A DNA stretch of 64,000 nucleotides, from NCBI RefSeq assembly GCF_039536325.1, contig NZ_BAAAYO010000013.1, positions 186,001-250,000 of the forward strand. Reading direction: 5' to 3'. The translations under genes and the position numbers were made by a program. Below the pieces are notes generated by a model. That model was not told the origin of the DNA, ran no database searches, and saw nothing but the letters and a program-made list of their open reading frames with translations. Below, piece by piece: positions 16,162-24,896 of this stretch; positions within the stretch are counted from its first letter, which is position 1, and each line of letters starts with the position of its first letter. This DNA is from Paenibacillus_AB hodogayensis. GTDB taxonomy: Bacteria; Bacillota; Bacilli; Paenibacillales; NBRC-103111.

Positions 16162-17358
16162 TTACCCGGCTTTATTCGACTTCCCTTTTAACGTTTCATA
16201 TATTTTGCCGTGGACGAAGGCGTTCAGCCCTTCCGCATTTAACGTAATGGCATGCTGAGGCGGAATATAGAGCAGCCGGATTTCGCGCTCATCGCATAGC
16301 TCCTTGAGCATCGGGTACAGAATGGACCGCATGAGAATACTGCCGCCCCCGTATACGCAGATAACATCGATCTCGTTGCGCGCCTTCGTCAGCTGTTTGC
16401 GGATATTTTGGATAATTTGCTTCGCCTGTCCTTCCAATGGACGACTTAGCGTGTTAATCGCCCGCGCGTAATATTTGTGCTTTGGATTTTTGATTACGTC
16501 GCTGTAAAATTGCCGCGGACTGTCGGGCAAATGAACAAGCCGATTAAACTCGCCCAAAGCTTCCTCGATCGCATAGCCCGCCCCGTGATGGCTGCCGTGA
16601 ACGAATTGGCGAAGAAATTTGTTGCCCTCCGTAATCGGATATTCGGTCGAGCCGTCGCCGATATCCGTATGTAAAATGCGCTTGTCCTTGAAGAAGCTGC
16701 CGCTGAACGTTTTGCCTAGCCCGTACGTCTCCACGAACTCCTGAAAAATATCGCCCTCCCGCCAATTGCCGGCGGTATCCTTTTGCAGAGCGAATATAAC
16801 CGGCGTCGCTTCCGGGATGACCTTCGTATATTCGAACACGATCTTCACGGCGACACGCTGCTTGTTCAGATGGACCGTAACGTGATGCGAGCCTTCGGTG
16901 AACCTCCGCTCGAAGCGGGCGGCCGTCTCGTCGGAATGCTGGGTAACCGGGAGCGCGGTCGCCATATCGACATGAACCTCGATCTGCTCGGGGATCGACT
17001 GGCTGTCCTCGTATCCTTTCTGTACCGCCACTGCCGCTATTTGCGCAAGCGTATTGATGATCGGCAAATCCATATCGCATTTCAAATCGGTGCCGATTTG
17101 CAGCGTGTCCAGCAGCTCTCCGCTTTCCAGCGCGAACTTGCCGATGTAGTACATACCAGGCCGGACAGCCGGCGAATCGATCGTAACGATCAGCTGCTCG
17201 GACAAGTTTTTAATAAAGCTTTCCGGCGGCAATTCTTCGCTCCAAGGCAGCTTGTCCACTCCGCAATAAACGTTCGGCTGCTTGATCAGCCTCCCGTCGA
17301 CGAATAAATCGTGCTCGCTGTTCCCGTTATCGTTTCCTACAAAAAAATGATAGTGCAT
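16162..17358 (-). CDS. ParM/StbA-family actin-like ATPase
   Basis: 398 residues of the bacterial actin fold. Phosphate-1 loop: VGNDNGNSEHD at residues 8-18; phosphate-2: HTDIGDGSTEY near residue 230; adenosine-binding motif: VICVYGGGSILMRS near residue 335. Length and motif spacing match plasmid-segregation actins (ParM, AlfA, Alp7A type) rather than MreB or FtsA. AAGGAGG precedes the ATG. Family members form dynamic filaments that push apart DNA bound by a ParR adaptor. Here the adaptor-like gene and an iteron array follow immediately, completing a type II partition cassette on what otherwise reads as chromosome. Confidence 0.85.
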   Translation of the reverse strand: MHYHFFVGNDNGNSEHDLFVDGRLIKQPNVYCGVDKLPWSEELPPESFIKNLSEQLIVTIDSPAVRPGMYYIGKFALESGELLDTLQIGTDLKCDMDLPIINTLAQIAAVAVQKGYEDSQSIPEQIEVHVDMATALPVTQHSDETAARFERRFTEGSHHVTVHLNKQRVAVKIVFEYTKVIPEATPVIFALQKDTAGNWREGDIFQEFVETYGLGKTFSGSFFKDKRILHTDIGDGSTEYPITEGNKFLRQFVHGSHHGAGYAIEEALGEFNRLVHLPDSPRQFYSDVIKNPKHKYYARAINTLSRPLEGQAKQIIQNIRKQLTKARNEIDVICVYGGGSILMRSILYPMLKELCDEREIRLLYIPPQHAITLNAEGLNAFVHGKIYETLKGKSNKAG

Positions 17359-17665
17359 GAGCGCAATGCCTCCTTATTGGTCCGGAATCCTTTCAACACG
17401 AATCCGCCTTAGCATAACCCGTTGCCGCAAAAAGCGCCGCAATCGCCCTCAGTCGATAGCGCTTTCCGGTGCAACCATGCAGTCCTACATAATAACACTT
17501 CGTAATACCGCAAGGATTTGAGTCTAGTTTATCATACAATTGCATCATTTAGAGTAAGAAGACTCCTATGTCGTCTTGGAAGAAAATGACTTTCCGTACC
17601 CTTCTATTGTAACAGGATCGAGGCGGGTTGAATACACAACGAACAGATCGAGCCGCACATTTTCA
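17359..17665. other. 307-bp upstream region of the parM-like operon
   Basis: It contains the leader and presumably the promoter of the parM-like gene (transcribed leftward), but no clean -35/-10 pair. The iteron motif is not repeated here, unlike plasmid R1 where the centromere overlaps the promoter. No gene seen. Confidence 0.4.
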
Positions 17666-17839
17666 TTATTGCAATCCCGTCCCCTTGGTATTCTCCTTGG
17701 TCACCTCGATTAGCCGATACACTGCGTCCTCCACCTCCTTGTTTTGTCGGACTTGGCGGGACAGCAGCCAGGCGATTCGAATCTGGACGATTGCCAGAAC
17801 AAGCAGCAGCAGGACAATAATAAGAAGATACATTTCCAA
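17666..17839 (-). CDS. Small single-pass membrane protein (57 aa), unknown function
   Basis: A short frame with one N-terminal hydrophobic helix (YLLIIVLLLLVLAIVQI) followed by a basic and charged tail containing VRQNKEVEDAVYRLIEV, likely a short cytoplasmic helix. The TTG at 17839 lies nine bases behind GGAGGAGGA, which is inside the last codons of the GNAT gene; the ATG two codons later (17833) is the alternative. The tight packing (stop of GNAT at 17842) and high third-position GC support a real gene. No family recognised. Confidence 0.6.
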   Translation of the reverse strand: MEMYLLIIVLLLLVLAIVQIRIAWLLSRQVRQNKEVEDAVYRLIEVTKENTKGTGLQ

Positions 17840-17841
17840 GC

Positions 17842-18603
17842 CTACGATTCCTCCTCCATTTGCGGATGCGTTTTCTTGATGCGGTACTTATACGTATACA
17901 CTTCTTCATAACCGAGCTTGTCGTACAGCGCGACGGCCGCTTCGTTCCGATCGACCACCTGCAGGAAGGAAGCGCGCGCCCCGACCCTTTTTCCCCAAGC
18001 CAAAATATTCAAAATCAGCTGCTGCGCCATGCCCCTCCGTCTATACCGCACATCGGTGACAATGTCGTACAGCCCTACATAGCCATTATGGACAACGCCC
18101 AGTCCGCAAGCAACCGTACTTCCGTGCTCCATCAGCCGAAAGAAACCTTGTCTTAGCGCAGAGTTCTTCAGCATGTCTCGCGTCAGCTCCCGGTCTCTGA
18201 GCGAAAGTCCGTTCAGACGGGCCAGGCCATCCAGCCATTCGTCATCCAGCCGCTCCTGCCATACAGCCTCGCGGTCCGGCTCCGGCACCCGCTCCAAATC
18301 CAGCACGCGGACGCTCGATGGATCGGCGACGGCGTAGCCTTTCCGGTGCAATCGCTCGTCCAGGTCGTCCGGCTCCGTATAGGGCGTTATTTTAAACACC
18401 GTATCCAGCACGCAGCCGGAGTAAAACGCTTCGCACAGCGAAATCAGCTCTTCCGCGCTTTTCCCCTCCGGCTTGTAGAGCGGACTTACCGAATTGGCCC
18501 GTTTGGTGTAACCCCCAGCGTATCGGAGTACCCAGCCGTGCAGTAGAAGCGTCTGCTGCGCCGGCCACGTATTGAGCGTTATCTCCTCCAAATGCTTGTA
18601 CAT
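17842..18603 (-). CDS. GNAT family N-acetyltransferase
   Basis: 253 residues. The C-terminal half is a GNAT domain: the acetyl-CoA pyrophosphate motif appears as VRYRRRGMAQQLI (R-x-x-G-x-A) near residue 185, then FLQVVDRNEAAVALYDKLGYEEVY, the classic motif B. The N-terminal half (about 120 residues) is a second, degenerate GNAT-like domain seen in two-domain members. The ATG at 18603 is preceded by GAGGGG; the frame extends 20 residues further without a usable ribosome site. Substrate unknown. Confidence 0.85.
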   Translation of the reverse strand: MYKHLEEITLNTWPAQQTLLLHGWVLRYAGGYTKRANSVSPLYKPEGKSAEELISLCEAFYSGCVLDTVFKITPYTEPDDLDERLHRKGYAVADPSSVRVLDLERVPEPDREAVWQERLDDEWLDGLARLNGLSLRDRELTRDMLKNSALRQGFFRLMEHGSTVACGLGVVHNGYVGLYDIVTDVRYRRRGMAQQLILNILAWGKRVGARASFLQVVDRNEAAVALYDKLGYEEVYTYKYRIKKTHPQMEEES

Positions 18604-18738
18604 GTCTACCATCCCCTCTTGTTCGAATGGTATTAATATACATAAAATTGAATTAAAATTCAAAATTCTATATTGATAAATCTACCATCTCATGTTAATT
18701 TATATCAGGTAAAATAAGGAGAGGTTGGGATATGCAAG

Positions 18739-19470
18739 ATGCCTGCTATTCGAAAAACGATCGTAAGCGCCGTCCTCGTGTGCGCCTTATCGTGCATCAC
18801 GACCGTCGCGCAAGCGCATCCGGGAAGAACCGACGCCAATGGGGGACATACGTGCCGTTCCAATTGCGAGAAGTGGGGGCTTAAGTACGGGGAGTATCAT
18901 TATCATAACGGAGGCAGCTCCAATAGCTCGAGCGGTACCGGCAGTTCCGGCGGTTCCAGCGGCAGTTCGCCGACATCGTCGACCAGCCGGAGCGCGCCCG
19001 CTCAAGCTCCGATTCCCGCCGTGGAGGATCCGGCGCTTGCGGGCACGTTTGAAGTCCAGCGGCCGGACGTCACCGTGTATGTGAATAAGGAACGCCTGAA
19101 CAATTCGACGGCCAAATATCCGGTCTTTACTTACAAAGACATCCTGTATTTTCCGATGACCTGGAGCTACACGCAAGCGCTGGGCATTGACACGGGTTGG
19201 AATGCGACCACCGGCTTCTCAATCGGCAAAAGCGACAAGCAAGCGGAGAAGCTGACGCCGGATACCGGCGCCTCCGGTGCCAAGCTGCGCGCCAAATACC
19301 CGGACTTCAACATTACGATCAACGGAAGCTGGCTGGACAATGCCAACGAGCCTTACCCGGTACTCGTCATGAATGACATCACCTATTTTCCGATGACCTG
19401 GAAATTTGCCGTGGACGAGCTGGGACTCTCTCTGGAATCGAAGGACGGAGCTTTCTATATCTCCAAATAA
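18739..19470 (+). CDS. Secreted YHYH-motif protein with two beta-repeat domains
   Basis: 243 residues. A signal peptide covers residues 1-27 (cleavage about AQA-HP). Next comes a small histidine-rich module: HPGRTDANGGHTC, a second Cys, then GEYHYHN, the YHYH motif, with likely metal-binding His and a Cys pair. A Ser/Gly linker (residues 56-90) leads to two repeats sharing the pattern VTVYVN...YPVF/YPVL...ILYFPMTW / ITYFPMTW, similar to copper-amine-oxidase-N-like stalk repeats. The ribosome site AGGAGAGG is rather far (about 14 bases) from the ATG. Probably a surface protein; function unknown. Confidence 0.75.
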   Translation: MPAIRKTIVSAVLVCALSCITTVAQAHPGRTDANGGHTCRSNCEKWGLKYGEYHYHNGGSSNSSSGTGSSGGSSGSSPTSSTSRSAPAQAPIPAVEDPALAGTFEVQRPDVTVYVNKERLNNSTAKYPVFTYKDILYFPMTWSYTQALGIDTGWNATTGFSIGKSDKQAEKLTPDTGASGAKLRAKYPDFNITINGSWLDNANEPYPVLVMNDITYFPMTWKFAVDELGLSLESKDGAFYISK

Positions 19471-19495
19471 CAGTTTCCGCTCGGTCTCCAGCGTC

Positions 19496-19975
19496 TCATG
19501 CCAGAAAGTATCCGCGCAATCCGACGAGCGACACGAGCTTTCGCATATCGTTCATCATGCTGGCCAAGGAGTCGGCCGTTTCGCTGACCGCCCGCCGTTC
19601 GTCCAATTGCTCCAGGTCGCTGTAGACGAGCTCCAGCACCGGAGTAGAAGAGCGGACGAGCCGCTTCATGGCAGCGTAGCCGTCCAGGAAATCGCGCATC
19701 GATTCGTTTTGTGCCCGCGTCCAAGCCGTTCCCGTCGGCTTGAAGCCGAACTCCACCCGGGTGACAAAGGTATCCGTCCGCGTATGATCGTACCGCAGTC
19801 GCATGCGGCAGCCATCGGATTTATGCCACGGGGGCAAGTCATAGTATAGATGCAGGAAGCTAAAGCGTTGCGGCTTGTAGCCCGTTATTTTGAATGTTCG
19901 GTCTTCCATCAGAATGGCCGCTTCCCGCACAATCTGCCTCAACCATTCATCCGGAGTCGGACGGAGACGGCTCAT
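19496..19975 (-). CDS. Conserved-looking hypothetical protein
   Basis: 159 residues without signal peptide or membrane segment. Not recognised. Features: aromatic/basic central region (FSFLHLYYDLPPWHKSDG) and a helical C-terminus. ATG at 19975 has AAGGGGTG five bases upstream; the frame runs six residues further. The gene starts 14 bases after the response regulator stop on the same strand, so it is probably the last gene of the sugar-sensing operon, although a role there cannot be inferred. Confidence 0.6.
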   Translation of the reverse strand: MSRLRPTPDEWLRQIVREAAILMEDRTFKITGYKPQRFSFLHLYYDLPPWHKSDGCRMRLRYDHTRTDTFVTRVEFGFKPTGTAWTRAQNESMRDFLDGYAAMKRLVRSSTPVLELVYSDLEQLDERRAVSETADSLASMMNDMRKLVSLVGLRGYFLA

Positions 19976-19989
19976 CGGGCACCCCTTTA

Positions 19990-21600
19990 TCAAAGTAGCG
20001 GTTCGGCTTCGGCGCCGCTGCGTTCTCGGAACTCCGAGGGCGTCTGGCCGACCTGCTTCAGGAATACTTTCGTAAAATACCGCCGTTCGGCATATCCGAC
20101 CTCTTTGCCGATCTGGGTGATGCTCTTGTCCCCGGCGAGCAGCAGCGACTTGGCCCGCTCCACCCGCCGGCGGGTTACGTGCTCGACGAACGTCTCCCCG
20201 TTTTGCTGCTTGAACAGCAGGCTGAAATAGCTGCAGCTGATGCCGAGATGATCGGCCAGTTGCTCGACGCCGAGATCATCCGATAGATGGCGGTCAATAT
20301 AATCTTTGGCCGACATCATCAGCACCTCGCCCGTTTTCTTGACCGTGCGGGCGCTCAGACACTCGTCGATCAGACTGTCGAGCGTATCGAACAGCCCCTT
20401 GACGCTGACGCTTTTCTCCAGCTTCGCCCATACCGCCTCTTCCCGCTCCCCGGTCAGCATGCCGACATCGCGCATCTCTCGCATCAGATGGAGTACGAGG
20501 AAGTGCATCATCTGCTCCCCGCGCAGCACGGACTGGCCCAAGACGGCGCGAATGCCGGCATGCAGGTCGCCGATGGCCTGCTCGATCGATTCCCGGTCGC
20601 CCTGCTTCATGCCGGTCGCCAGCTGATCGATTACGCCCCATAACGGCGTATTCGCCTCGTCGGCCGGACGGCAGTCGTCAGCCAGCAGCACCTGACGTTC
20701 GCCTGGCGACAGCTGGAGCGCGCGCTGCACGCTTATACGAGCCGCAGCCAAGCTCTCAAGAGGAACGGGGCACGGATAAATGCCTACGCTAATCGTTAGC
20801 TTCGCATACTGCTCCACCGCATGGAGCAGCGCTGCGCACCAGCGGCGCACCTCGTCGGAGGCCGCCTGCGGGCCGCTCGCCTCCCGTTGGATGAGCACGC
20901 ACCATTCCCCTTCCCGCGTCTGCATGACCGCGTAGACGAGCCGGTACGGCTGAAGAGCGTCCTGCAGCACATTGCGGATCGCAAAGTTGCGCAGCTTGCG
21001 CTCGCCCTCTTCCCAGCGGCGCGCCAACTGGGAATACCCGTCAAGATCGGCCACCAGCAGCGTATAGACGGATTGGTCCAGCTGCCCATGCTCGTCGTCG
21101 GGCAAAGAGCCGACTGTCGTATAGTCCATCAGAACGTCGTACAGCATCTTCTCGTGCGCCAGAGTGGACATTTCCTTCCACTTCCGCTGCTCCTGCAGCT
21201 TGGTGTTCCGCCTTTCGCGAATTTGCTGGGCCAGACGGCCAACGACCGACTCCAACTCCTCGTAGTCGATCGGCTTCAAAATGTAATCCTTGGCGCCATA
21301 TTTGACCGCCGAACGGGCGTAATCGAACTCCTGGAAGCCGGTCAGCATGATGACCTCGCCTTCGTACTGGCGTTCCTGCAGCCGTTTCAGCAGCTCGATG
21401 CCGTCCATGACCGGCATGCGGATATCCGAGAGGATCAGATCCGGATCATGCTCCTCGATCAGCTCCAGCGCCTTGACCCCGTTCAGAGCAAGACCGACCA
21501 CCTCTATGCCGAGCGCCTCCCACGGAATGACCGTTTGCAGGTTGCGCATGATGTTAATTTCATCATCGACGAGCAAAGCTTTCAAGTCCATCCGCATCAC
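19990..21600 (-). CDS. YesN-type response regulator with AraC DNA-binding domain
   Basis: 536 residues. Receiver domain at residues 1-125 with the phospho-acceptor Asp in LILSDIRMPVMDG and the switch Lys in DYILKPID. A long middle region of about 280 residues follows, then two AraC helix-turn-helix motifs (LGVEQLADHLGISCSYFSLLFKQ and ITQIGKEVGYAERRYFTKVF) in the last 100 residues. The GTG start overlaps the kinase stop (GTGA), so translation is coupled; ATG at 21597 or 21591 are alternatives. It presumably activates the ABC operon upstream when phosphorylated by the adjacent kinase. Confidence 0.93.
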   Translation of the reverse strand: MMRMDLKALLVDDEINIMRNLQTVIPWEALGIEVVGLALNGVKALELIEEHDPDLILSDIRMPVMDGIELLKRLQERQYEGEVIMLTGFQEFDYARSAVKYGAKDYILKPIDYEELESVVGRLAQQIRERRNTKLQEQRKWKEMSTLAHEKMLYDVLMDYTTVGSLPDDEHGQLDQSVYTLLVADLDGYSQLARRWEEGERKLRNFAIRNVLQDALQPYRLVYAVMQTREGEWCVLIQREASGPQAASDEVRRWCAALLHAVEQYAKLTISVGIYPCPVPLESLAAARISVQRALQLSPGERQVLLADDCRPADEANTPLWGVIDQLATGMKQGDRESIEQAIGDLHAGIRAVLGQSVLRGEQMMHFLVLHLMREMRDVGMLTGEREEAVWAKLEKSVSVKGLFDTLDSLIDECLSARTVKKTGEVLMMSAKDYIDRHLSDDLGVEQLADHLGISCSYFSLLFKQQNGETFVEHVTRRRVERAKSLLLAGDKSITQIGKEVGYAERRYFTKVFLKQVGQTPSEFRERSGAEAEPLL

Positions 21601-23456
21601 CTGGCCTCATATTTCGGAATGACCACCTGAATTACCGTTCCTTCTCCCTGCGTCGAACAGATGAACATGCCATAGCGGGTTCCATACTGAATGCGTATCC
21701 GGTCCGCTACGTTCAGCAGACCGAGGCCGATCCGCTCAGGCAGGGCACTCTCCGCAGATAGCGCTTCCGGGGAAGCCGGCTGATTCCAAATCCCCTCGGC
21801 GGCAGCTTCCGCATAGTCGTCCCGATAAGGCGCGTCCCGTCCGGCATCCGTTCCTTTGTAACGGAATTTGGCCAATGTGCGGTGCGGAATGCCGATGCCG
21901 TTGTCCTCAACGTAGAAAGCGATGGCGTCGTCCCGCTCCACAGCACGGATACGCAGCACGCCTCTCCGCTCCAAGCCGCCGAAGCCGTGCTGGATGCTGT
22001 TCTCGACGAGCGGCTGCAGCGTCAGCTTCAAGATCGAATACATCCGGACTGTCTCCGGCACATCGATTTCGTAATCGAACAAGTCCTCGAACCGATATTT
22101 TTGTATGTGCAAATAATTGCGCAAGTGCTCGATCTCCAGCTCGATCGGGATTTCCTCCCGCTGATTGAAGCTGATCCGCAGCATCGTTCCGAGCCGGTGC
22201 ACGAGCTGGCTGACTTTACGACCCTCGTTCTGGACGGCCAGCGCATTGATCGATTCCAGCGTGTTGAATATAAAATGCGGTTTGATTTGCGCCTGCAGCA
22301 GCATCAGCTCGGCCTTGTTCTTCCGCTCCTGCTCCCGCTTCACTTCGTCGAGCAGCGTACGGATGCGCTCCACCAGCGAATTGAAGCCTCGCGCCAGCAC
22401 CGCCGTCTCATCCCGGCCTCCCGCTTGGACGCGGATGCCCAAGTCCCCGATCTCCACCCGCTTCATCGAATGCACGACCCGCAAAATAAATCGGATAATC
22501 CGGTTGACGAACAGCAGGTTGAACAGCAGGGCGCAGATCAGACAGAGCACGGTAATGGCCGCCACCCATTTCAGCACCAGCACCGTCGTGCCGGACAGCA
22601 CGTCCCATGGCGTCACCGAGACGAGCGTCCAGTCCATCGAGCCGAGGTCGCGCAGCTCCAGATGGTGTACCGAGACGACGCTTTCCACTCCGCCGAACCT
22701 CATCTTGGAGCTGGCGTATTCCGAGCCGGGCTCGATCGGTCTTTCCAACTGCTGCGCCATCGGCTTGCCGTCCAACTCCTTCTTGTTGTCCACCATGACG
22801 ACCCCGTCCCGGCCGACGATCATGAACCGGATATCTTTGCGGGCCCCCGTTCCGAAGAAGTTGAATATTTTGTCCAGCTCCTGGAATTGCAGCTGTTGAA
22901 TGAGAATGCCTTTGTTGTCCAGCGAATATTTGTCGTTGACGATGCGAATCTGCGTGAACAGCGGACCGCCCCCGGTCAGTTCCGGGTATTCGTACGGACC
23001 GAGCCATTTGGACAGCCCGTTCAACCTGCGTATTTCCGGATAGAGCGGGTGAGCCGTCAGCTGCGCGTAAGGGATAATCCGATAGCCGATCTTGCCGTCG
23101 GCGTATCCCGCTCCGCGGAAGTTGTACAAAGCGGCCGAGTAAACCGGCGGATAAGCGAGAAACGTTCTTTGCAGCTGCCGCGTATACTCCGTTACCTCGT
23201 ACAGATCAAGCTCGTACTTATCCGTCAGCGAGTTCTGGATATCCTGCTGAAGCAGATTGACGTCCGAGAAGTAGTTCGCTTCCTTCAGCATATAAGTAAT
23301 ATTTCGTCCGACCGCCTTCAGCGTAAACTCCGACTGCTCGTTGAAGTTTTTCTCGATAATATGCTGGGAGACCGAGAACGTAATGACGCCAAGCACGAAT
23401 AACGGGACGACGATAAAAGCTACGAAAGCCGCAAACACCTTGAAGCGAAGATTCAT
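21597..23456 (-). CDS. YesM-type sensor histidine kinase
   Basis: 619 residues. TM1 at about 7-29, an extracellular Cache-like domain to about 290, TM2 (VLKWVAAITVLCLICALLF), a HAMP segment, then the LytS/YesM kinase core: the His in LQAQIKPHFIFNTLESIN, and HATPase boxes LTLQPLVENSIQHGFGG, YVEDNGIGIP and IGLGLLNV. Only the HisKA-less type II architecture is seen. It overlaps the solute-binding protein gene by four bases upstream and the regulator gene downstream. The binding protein probably feeds its extracellular domain. Confidence 0.93.
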   Translation of the reverse strand: MNLRFKVFAAFVAFIVVPLFVLGVITFSVSQHIIEKNFNEQSEFTLKAVGRNITYMLKEANYFSDVNLLQQDIQNSLTDKYELDLYEVTEYTRQLQRTFLAYPPVYSAALYNFRGAGYADGKIGYRIIPYAQLTAHPLYPEIRRLNGLSKWLGPYEYPELTGGGPLFTQIRIVNDKYSLDNKGILIQQLQFQELDKIFNFFGTGARKDIRFMIVGRDGVVMVDNKKELDGKPMAQQLERPIEPGSEYASSKMRFGGVESVVSVHHLELRDLGSMDWTLVSVTPWDVLSGTTVLVLKWVAAITVLCLICALLFNLLFVNRIIRFILRVVHSMKRVEIGDLGIRVQAGGRDETAVLARGFNSLVERIRTLLDEVKREQERKNKAELMLLQAQIKPHFIFNTLESINALAVQNEGRKVSQLVHRLGTMLRISFNQREEIPIELEIEHLRNYLHIQKYRFEDLFDYEIDVPETVRMYSILKLTLQPLVENSIQHGFGGLERRGVLRIRAVERDDAIAFYVEDNGIGIPHRTLAKFRYKGTDAGRDAPYRDDYAEAAAEGIWNQPASPEALSAESALPERIGLGLLNVADRIRIQYGTRYGMFICSTQGEGTVIQVVIPKYEAR

Positions 23457-24784
23457 CGCGCCCCCCTGACCGCCGGCTCCTTGCTGGCGGCCTCCTGTGC
23501 CCGCTGTACCGCTTCGAGCAGCCGCTCCGGCGTCGTCTTGCCGCCGATCAGCTCCTGCATGCCGGTTTCCAGCGTCTCTCGCACCTTGGCCTGCACGATC
23601 GAATCGAACGCCGGGAACTGCTTCGCGCCCGCCGCCTGCAAGACTTCGCCGACAATCGCCGGGACGCCGGACAAGTCGCTCAGCTTCATCGCCGGCAGGA
23701 CGCCGACCTCGGTCAGCTGCCGCTTCTGCATCGTTTCGCTGAACATCGCTTTGATGAAAGCTTTAACCGCCCTCAGCTCGTATTCGTCTACATTGGCCGA
23801 AAAGCCGTAGCCGTTCGAATAGCTGCCGTTGATCAGCGAATCCCCCTTGCCGCCCACGTTCGGAAAATTGAAAAAGCCGATATCCTCGGCGGCTAGCGAC
23901 TTTTGCTTATCCAGCAGCGCCGAATTGGCCCAGCTGCCGTCGAACATCATGGCGGCCTCTCCGGCCTTGAACTTGTTTTGCTGCTCCGCGTATTTCAGCG
24001 CCAAGCTGCCTTCCTGAAAATAACCGCGTTTGACGAGCGTCTCGAACAGACGGAAGCCTTCGGCTACGTCCGGATCGGTCCATTTCCGCTTACCGGCTAC
24101 GAATCCGGGAACCGAATCGGCCCCGGCAGTCCGCACCCACAGCGTATTCGCCGTCATATTGAGCACCCAGGCGTCCGCCGAGGCGATCGCGATCGGCGTA
24201 ATGCCCTGCGCCTTCGCTTTCCCGGCCACGTCCAGCAGCTCCTCCCAAGTGGCTGGCACCTGAACGCCGAGCTTGCGGAAAATCCCCTTGTTATAATAAA
24301 CGCCCTCGACGAAACCGGCCATCGGCAAGCCGTACACTTTGCCGTCGACGGTAAATTCATCAAGATTGTAAAATTTCGATTGCAAGCCGAGCTCGTTCAG
24401 AATCGGGGTTACATCCAGCAGCCGGTTCGCTTTCACATATTTGTGCGTATCCGCGCCGCCGAACAAATCGAACATTTTCGGAGGGGTTCCAGTGGCCATC
24501 TCGGCCGGGAGTTTCTCAAAGCGGTTCACCTTGTCCTCGACGCCCTCCAGCTCCACCTTCAGGCCGGGAACCTCCGCCTCCATCAGACGCACCGCATCCT
24601 CCAGCATCGTCAGCCTGGATTTTGCATCGTCGCGCACCTGCACATGCCGAAGCGTAACCGTGAACGGCTTCGCTTCGCCTGCCTCGGCAGGATCTGCCGG
24701 TCCCCCATCCTTCATGGCGCAGCCGAAGGTGAGCGCGCCGAGCCCCGCCAAAACGCACCATACGCCCGCCTTGTGGATTTTCAT
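23453..24784 (-). CDS. Extracellular solute-binding lipoprotein, likely sensory partner of the kinase
   Basis: 443 residues of the family 1 sugar-binding proteins. Signal peptide with lipobox LTFGC (Cys22). Key segments: MFDLFGG near residue 105, VDGKVYGLPMAGFVEGVYYN, and AMMFDGSWANSALL. It is a close paralogue of the binding protein at 26718-28082, yet lies after the permeases and overlaps the kinase start by ATGA. This suggests it informs the kinase rather than the importer. The start has GGGGGG six bases ahead. Confidence 0.9.
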   Translation of the reverse strand: MKIHKAGVWCVLAGLGALTFGCAMKDGGPADPAEAGEAKPFTVTLRHVQVRDDAKSRLTMLEDAVRLMEAEVPGLKVELEGVEDKVNRFEKLPAEMATGTPPKMFDLFGGADTHKYVKANRLLDVTPILNELGLQSKFYNLDEFTVDGKVYGLPMAGFVEGVYYNKGIFRKLGVQVPATWEELLDVAGKAKAQGITPIAIASADAWVLNMTANTLWVRTAGADSVPGFVAGKRKWTDPDVAEGFRLFETLVKRGYFQEGSLALKYAEQQNKFKAGEAAMMFDGSWANSALLDKQKSLAAEDIGFFNFPNVGGKGDSLINGSYSNGYGFSANVDEYELRAVKAFIKAMFSETMQKRQLTEVGVLPAMKLSDLSGVPAIVGEVLQAAGAKQFPAFDSIVQAKVRETLETGMQELIGGKTTPERLLEAVQRAQEAASKEPAVRGAR

Positions 24785-24896
24785 CGCCCGCCCCCCTGTT
24801 TGTAAGCCGTTCCGGATTCGTTTTCGTTCCCCTTTATTTTACAATTATTTGCGGCAACATATCCAATCCTTCCTGATCAACACCGAACTTTCCCTA

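Noticed and set aside
17604..17909. A 101-codon minus-strand frame beside the GNAT gene
   Set aside because: It is an alternative frame of the small membrane protein and the GNAT 3' end; low-complexity Arg/Ser/Gly sequence without start signal.
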